64,000 nt of DNA from Forficula auricularia (lineage: Eukaryota; Arthropoda; Insecta; Dermaptera; Forficulidae): NCBI GenBank assembly GCA_024734495.1, contig JALMQS010000075.1, forward strand, positions 3,650,935 to 3,714,934, read 5' to 3'. A program made the translations under genes and the position numbers. Within the stretch, counting starts at the first letter, position 1. Each line of letters starts with the position of its first letter. The notes beneath the pieces were generated by a model. The model made no database searches and was not told the DNA's origin. It was given only the letters and a program-made list of their open reading frames with translations. This document shows, piece by piece, positions 59,647 to 64,000 of this stretch.

Positions 59647-61011
59647 TTAAATGAATTTATTTGTTAAATTCGTTTCTATTAATTTTTGTAAGCTCTCTTT
59701 TTCCAGGTATGGTTTATTTTTAACTGTTTCTATTATTTCATAAATAATCTCAGTTAGATTATTTAAATTAAAATTATTATTATTATTTTGAGAAAAAGTA
59801 TTGTTCCCCTGGGTATAAGGGTTGAAAGTAATAGGTGTAGGATTTAATTGTATTGTTTGTGGTAATTGAGGGAAATTACTTTTACTAGGGATAGGACGAG
59901 CTTTTTGTCTGCTCGGAACACTAATAGTAAAATTTTTTTTTTGAGATGTTGATTTTTCCGTTTCAGAATCTGAGTCTATTTTTTTTCTTTTTTCAGCTTG
60001 AGATAGGTTAGCTTGTTTTAAAATTGGGAAATTATATGTATCATTTATTAGAGACGGGTTATCCGCCCTGTTGGCGTAGGTTTTATATGAGAAATTAGAC
60101 GACGCTTCTCTATAAGTTAAATTATGTAGTGTCATTATTTCTTTTATTTTTTTTTGTTTGGTGAATTCTGGACAGAGTTCATGATTGGTCGCTAGATGAT
60201 TGCCCTTGCAAAAAAAACATACGGGTTCAGCGGTTGACAGACAAGATTCTATCGGATGCGAATCTAGGCACGACGGGCACTTATGTTGTTCCCGTCTGCA
60301 GTTTTCCTGTTTATGGTGATACATGAGACATTTCTTGCATTGGATGGTCGCTGGTATAAATGGTATGACTCTTACTCTAACACCATGGAGGTAAATATAT
60401 TCAGGAAGGGTTTGTGAAACAAATGTAATTTTCACTGTCTCTAGAGGAGTATTTTTGTCTCCTCTTTTATTAAATCTAAATATATCCGAAATTGGGAAAG
60501 GAGTTAGGATGTCTTTAAAGATTTCTTCTTTTGTTGTGTCAGTGGGAATGTTTTTGATTATACCACTTTTGGTGGTGAAGTATTTAGGTATATAGGCGGA
60601 GTAGGAATTTTCAATTAATATTTTTTCAGAGATGATTTTATTTGCAGCATCATACGAAGTAAATTCAATTTTTATTTTATTTCTATTGACAATACTAATG
60701 TTTTTAATAAATTGATTGTATCGGGGTAGGTCCTTATGTATTAGTCTGCCCACTTTCATGGGATGAATTTTCTCCTTCTTGTTGTCATTTTTTTCTACGA
60801 AAACAAAGTAGGGGCCTGGGTCCGTTTTTGAATATTTATTGATTTGTATTGTCAAAGTTAGGTCTGATCTGGATGCACTATTGGTTTGGTTATTGATTGA
60901 TAAATTGTTTGTTAATGTATTTTCAGAATTAACCAGGTTGTTTGTGGGTTCACTTATCTTGTTATTGGTGTCGTTGCCTGTTGCCGTCATCAAATTATCA
61001 TCTTGATCCAT
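59647..61011 (-). CDS. LINE ORF1, gag-like zinc-knuckle protein
   Basis: 454-residue RNA-binding protein of an I/Jockey-type LINE, intact. The N-terminal third is Asn/Thr-rich. An RRM-like region follows (DPGPYFVFVEKNDNKKEKIH, then IKNIPTDTTKEEIF and VRVRVIPFIPATIQC). Three cysteine-rich knuckles begin at about residue 222: CKKCLMYHHKQENC, CPSCLDSHPIESC and CFFCKGNHLATNHELC. The tail carries REASSNFSYKTYANR, often seen after the knuckles of such proteins, then a low-complexity Asn/Gln stretch. ORF2 follows after 118 bp. It should package the element's RNA. Confidence 0.88.
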   Translation of the reverse strand: MDQDDNLMTATGNDTNNKISEPTNNLVNSENTLTNNLSINNQTNSASRSDLTLTIQINKYSKTDPGPYFVFVEKNDNKKEKIHPMKVGRLIHKDLPRYNQFIKNISIVNRNKIKIEFTSYDAANKIISEKILIENSYSAYIPKYFTTKSGIIKNIPTDTTKEEIFKDILTPFPISDIFRFNKRGDKNTPLETVKITFVSQTLPEYIYLHGVRVRVIPFIPATIQCKKCLMYHHKQENCRREQHKCPSCLDSHPIESCLSTAEPVCFFCKGNHLATNHELCPEFTKQKKIKEIMTLHNLTYREASSNFSYKTYANRADNPSLINDTYNFPILKQANLSQAEKRKKIDSDSETEKSTSQKKNFTISVPSRQKARPIPSKSNFPQLPQTIQLNPTPITFNPYTQGNNTFSQNNNNNFNLNNLTEIIYEIIETVKNKPYLEKESLQKLIETNLTNKFI

Positions 61012-61285
61012 TTGTTGTAAATCAGGGGGCCGGGCCCTCCGGGGCCCCTTTATCTCCCATGGGAAATATCAAGCAAGCCGCTTAATATTTGTTGTTTTAA
61101 TAGTTTGATAAAATAAGGTGAAACAGAACAGTAAACTGAGTAGGTATGTTTAAATACCGGGAGCGAATATGAGAGCGACCGACTCTGACGGAGGCGGAGC
61201 TTCGAATGAGATGAAAAAAATATCCATTAGAAATCTATTTTTATTTTCAACATCTAATTGCATTTATTTTTGAAATTTTTTATTA

Positions 61286-61560
61286 TTATTTATTTTTTAA
61301 CTTTTTATTTTTATCCTTATACCTGTCTAGCAAAAAACTATATATGCCACTTAAATTCTGGGTGTCTGTTCTAAAATTCACTGTATCATTTAACGAAATG
61401 TGAATCATTTCACTTATTGTTCTTTTAAAATACACTTGTTCAAAATCTAATATTAATGTATCATCAAACTTGAATTGATGATTTAGATCAAAATGATGGG
61501 TAGCTAGGGCGGTTTTGTCATTTTTTAAAATATTAGACACTCTACAATGTACATGGATTC
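61286..61560 (-). pseudogene. Penelope GIY-YIG endonuclease, C-terminal fragment
   Basis: Encodes RVSNILKNDKTALATHHFDL, FKFDDTLILDFEQVYFKRTI and SEMIHISLNDTVNFRTDTQN, ending LSGIYSFLLDRYK. This is the C-terminal part of the GIY-YIG nuclease that Penelope-like elements carry after the reverse transcriptase. The catalytic GIY and YIG half is missing because the insertion is 5'-truncated. Residues read upstream of about 61560 come from the inverted terminal copy. Confidence 0.78.
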
Positions 61561-61613
61561 TGACTGTACTTTTGTAAATTAATATCAAGAATGTTCTTAT
61601 AATTATAGAAGCC

Positions 61614-61643
61614 CTGAAGAAGTCGGCAAAGTCGACGAAACGT
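61614..61643 (+). ncRNA. Hammerhead ribozyme core, Penelope element 2, inverted copy
   Basis: CTGAAGA 61614-61620, stem II GTCG/CGAC (61622-61625, 61633-61636), GAAA 61637-61640, then CGTT. Complete core, opposite in direction to that at 55214. Confidence 0.75.
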
Positions 61644-61722
61644 TGGTGGATAAATAAAAAAGTCACACATAAAAACTTGTCCTTATTTTCCCAATATAAA
61701 CTTTCAAATTATTATTTTATAC

Positions 61723-63450
61723 CTTTTAGTGTATTTTATTTGTTGCATTTAATTTTTTGAAGTCGGTTTTTATTTTTTTCTTAAAAATTATTTTTATATA
61801 TTGGCAAATTTCTAATTCTCAAGCTCAAAAACTAGTGTGAATATCATATCGAAATTTCACATGTAGTTTTGGTGCATTGAGATTAAGAGCTGATTAGATT
61901 TTGATTGAAATGGAAACAAAAATTAAGGGGGTTTGGGACTGTTTATAATTTTTATAAGAAAATTCTCAAATTTTTACCATCGAATCATTGATGTATGAAA
62001 TATTTATTCCCGAAATTTGAAGTTGATCATCTGTCCCATTACCGAGAAATAAATTATTGAAAATTGTCCTTTTAACATGGAAGTAAATGGACCGAGCTTT
62101 TAAAAGGGCTATAACTTCTATACAAATTATACCATTTCCAACAAATTTATACTGATCAATAATTCAACTTTTATGAATCGAATGATACATTTTTCAATAG
62201 ATTTGACAGACTAGTTAATTAGTTATTCATAAATGTAAAAAAATAAAAAGTTATTTGCAGCCAACAGAATATAACAAAAACACTGTACAAAAACTACTGT
62301 AAACAACGTAAAAAATATAAAGTTATTTGCAGTCAACAAAATATAACACAAACACTAGTGTAGAATTCCAACTCTATATCTTGAGATTGTTTTTGTGTTA
62401 AATAAATGTATTTATAATGAAAAAAAAATTATCTCAAAATACTTTTTATTAATATTATCAAAACAAAGATTTTTATTCAAAATTAACCTCATTATTAACA
62501 GTTTTTTTTAATTAAAAAATTTAGTAGGCAGACGTTGTCACTCTGTAGAAATACAAAAGATTTTTTCGAAGATCAGCCAGATAGATAAGCTATGCCGAAC
62601 TCCCTTAAGCGGGGGGAGAGGAGGTTGAAAATTAAAATTAAAGATTTTCAGACTCTAAAAACCAAGAAAAATGAAATATACTATGACATAATGAACCTAT
62701 AATAAAAGAGTTATTATTATATATGTACTATTTTGTACTTAAAATACTATTTGACATTCAAGCGATGTATTGGTGAAATTCTCGATGAGGTGACATCTAT
62801 TCGAGATATATAGAATTAATAATTAAATGTAAAATTAACCCCAGCTAATATTATATATTAGTTAGCAGTCGCTTGGGGAACTCTTTTAGGTGAATTAATA
62901 AACTAAACAAACATATTCTTATAGAGAACAATATTTGTGTTACCCATCAAAGACTGCCTCTAGTGGGTGCAGATTTTCGCCAATTGTAATATTTGGCTGA
63001 TTCTCAAAACAAAGTCGAAAAATGACTCTGATAATTTGATGGAACCTTTTTTTTAATTATTATGGAATTGCTTTTGTTAATTTGTCAGTACATGGGCTAA
63101 TTGTCTAAAAGGTTATAGTGGTCCCCAACTTTTTTGAGCTTAAGGGGGGATGAGGGGGTCCATATTGTTATGGGTTCTGAATAGTTCGGGAAAAAAATGA
63201 TAAATGTTGAGAGACAACTTGGAACATAAACTTGTTCTTGTACTGGTTTACTGGACCGTCGCTTAGAAAACAAACACCAACAATTTCCATGAGGGGGAGA
63301 GGGAATGAGAAAACGAAACATTATTGCACCAAAGTAGAAAAAATAACCTTATATTTCCCATGTGAATGTACGATACTTTATTAATACTAGAAACACCCAT
63401 AATTATATGATAAATGATACATAAATAAGCACATAACTTTTTAAAACACG
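61723..63450. other. Intergenic sequence
   Basis: No gene. 61711-61795 completes the repeat cut by Penelope element 2; 61800-61940 is related, inverted, to 18190-18330 (ACTAGTGTGAATATCATATC). Two short copies of AAAGTTATTTGCAG occur at 62240-62350. Confidence 0.4.
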
Positions 63451-63454
63451 GTGT

Positions 63455-63700
63455 GAGGCAGGCGCGGATCCAGACCTCTGATTGGGGGGGAGGGGCGGTC
63501 GCCGGTATATAAGTCAATTGTCCAGACGCGGGGGGGGGGGCAGAGAGACCGCCCCCCACACACAATTTTATTTTCTTCAATTTTAAAATTTAATGTTATA
63601 TAAAAAATTAAATAAACATATAAAAAATGTTGATCTCCAATGCTTTGGGGGGGCGGTCGCCCCTATCGTCCCCCTCCCCTGGATCCGCGCATGGTGTGAG
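63455..63700. mobile_element. MITE with GCGCGGATCCAG ends
   Basis: GGCGCGGATCCAGACC on the left, CTGGATCCGCGCATG on the right, with GGGCGGTCG G-rich blocks inside each end. Same style as 19185-19440. Confidence 0.6.
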
Positions 63701-64000
63701 GGAATGACGGCCCAAAATGTAAACTTGGAAGAAAAAAAATATTTTTAATAGAGTTAATTAACACTAAATCTGATAACGCATCGTCCAGTCTGGCATATTT
63801 TTAAAATATCAATATTGCCAACTTCTAAAAACAATAAGGAGGCGTTCACTATATATTTTGAAATTATGTTTTAATCCTACTTTTATACAAGGATGAGGGA
63901 ATATTTAGTTTGTAAGGACGAATTCGTAAAACATATTTTGAACTTTCTGCCGCGGTAGCTCGTCGCTTGTAAACTAAACGTCACTCATTGCACGGCAGAC
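63701..64000. other. Right edge of the window
   Basis: AT-rich; no gene or repeat recognised. Confidence 0.35.

Larger units (their letters stand above)
55631..61208 (-). mobile_element. Full-length I-superfamily LINE
   Basis: 5578 bp flanked by a perfect 13-bp duplication AGATGAAAAAAAT (55618-55630, 61209-61221). On the - strand: 5' UTR ~200 bp, gag-like ORF1 (61011-59647), 118-bp gap, ORF2 (59528-55792) with endonuclease, reverse transcriptase and RNase H, 3' UTR and poly(A) (T-run 55631-55646). The single visible lesion is a frameshift in ORF2. It looks young. Confidence 0.92.
55113..61710 (-). mobile_element. Penelope-like element 2, with a LINE inserted
   Basis: Flanked by the 12-bp duplication ATTATTTTATAC (55101-55112, 61711-61722). 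Without the LINE it is about 1.0 kb. On the - strand the order is an inverted terminal copy (61710-61555), the end of a GIY-YIG endonuclease (to 61286), the LINE, a 3' UTR (55617-55250), and the terminal copy with the hammerhead and 3' end TTATGGACGGAAATGATAA. This 5'-truncated layout with an inverted tail copy at the front is typical of Penelope insertions. Reverse transcriptase is missing. Confidence 0.82.

Overview
This window is eukaryotic nuclear DNA, AT-rich and packed with transposons, most likely from an arthropod and probably an insect. The species cannot be fixed from sequence alone. The evidence is GT-AG introns, a split housekeeping gene, non-LTR retrotransposons of several clades, Penelope-like elements, hAT, pogo and TTAA-type DNA elements, and no bacterial gene organisation.

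One complete host gene fills the first half. It is the nuclear 5'-3' exoribonuclease Rat1/XRN2 on the + strand, 18 coding exons from 503 to 33155, 936 codons plus stop. The reading frame joins correctly across all junctions I could place. Two donor sites (introns 10 and 13) are not GT in this sequence. The introns total about 30 kb and are almost wholly transposons, many nested in one another. The only other host-like coding sequence is a single isochorismatase-family exon on the - strand (44469-44832), whose downstream exons I could not find.

Mobile elements by region. Intron 5 holds a Penelope-like remnant (4530-8986) with an RTE LINE (4635-7734) inside it. Intron 6 has a LINE fragment split by a small solo LTR. 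Intron 7 has a hAT element inside a tRNA-like sequence. Intron 8 has a TTAA element inside a palindrome. Intron 9 has a hammerhead-bearing palindrome inside an 8-bp-TSD MITE. Intron 10 ends in a 5'-truncated LINE. Intron 12 carries a SINE and a frameshifted two-ORF LINE. Intron 14 has a nested hammerhead element, and intron 15 a Helitron-type helicase remnant. Beyond the gene lie a satellite grown inside a MITE (34068-34799), a 2.6-kb inverted repeat (35820-38453), a pogo/Tigger remnant (45064-46158), and a full-length I-superfamily LINE (55631-61208) inside a Penelope-like element (55113-61710).

The most striking theme is a set of short, largely palindromic elements, plus two Penelope-like remnants, whose arms carry hammerhead-ribozyme cores: CUGANGA, a paired stem II, GAAA, then a very short stem III ending in a UH cleavage site. 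At least five sequence families are present. About ten cores look complete or nearly so and others are decayed. Several are flanked by 11-16 bp target duplications, so they moved by retrotransposition. Hammerheads in Penelope-like elements are known; the variety, palindromic layout, and capture of flanking intron sequence by one of them are the parts most worth following up.
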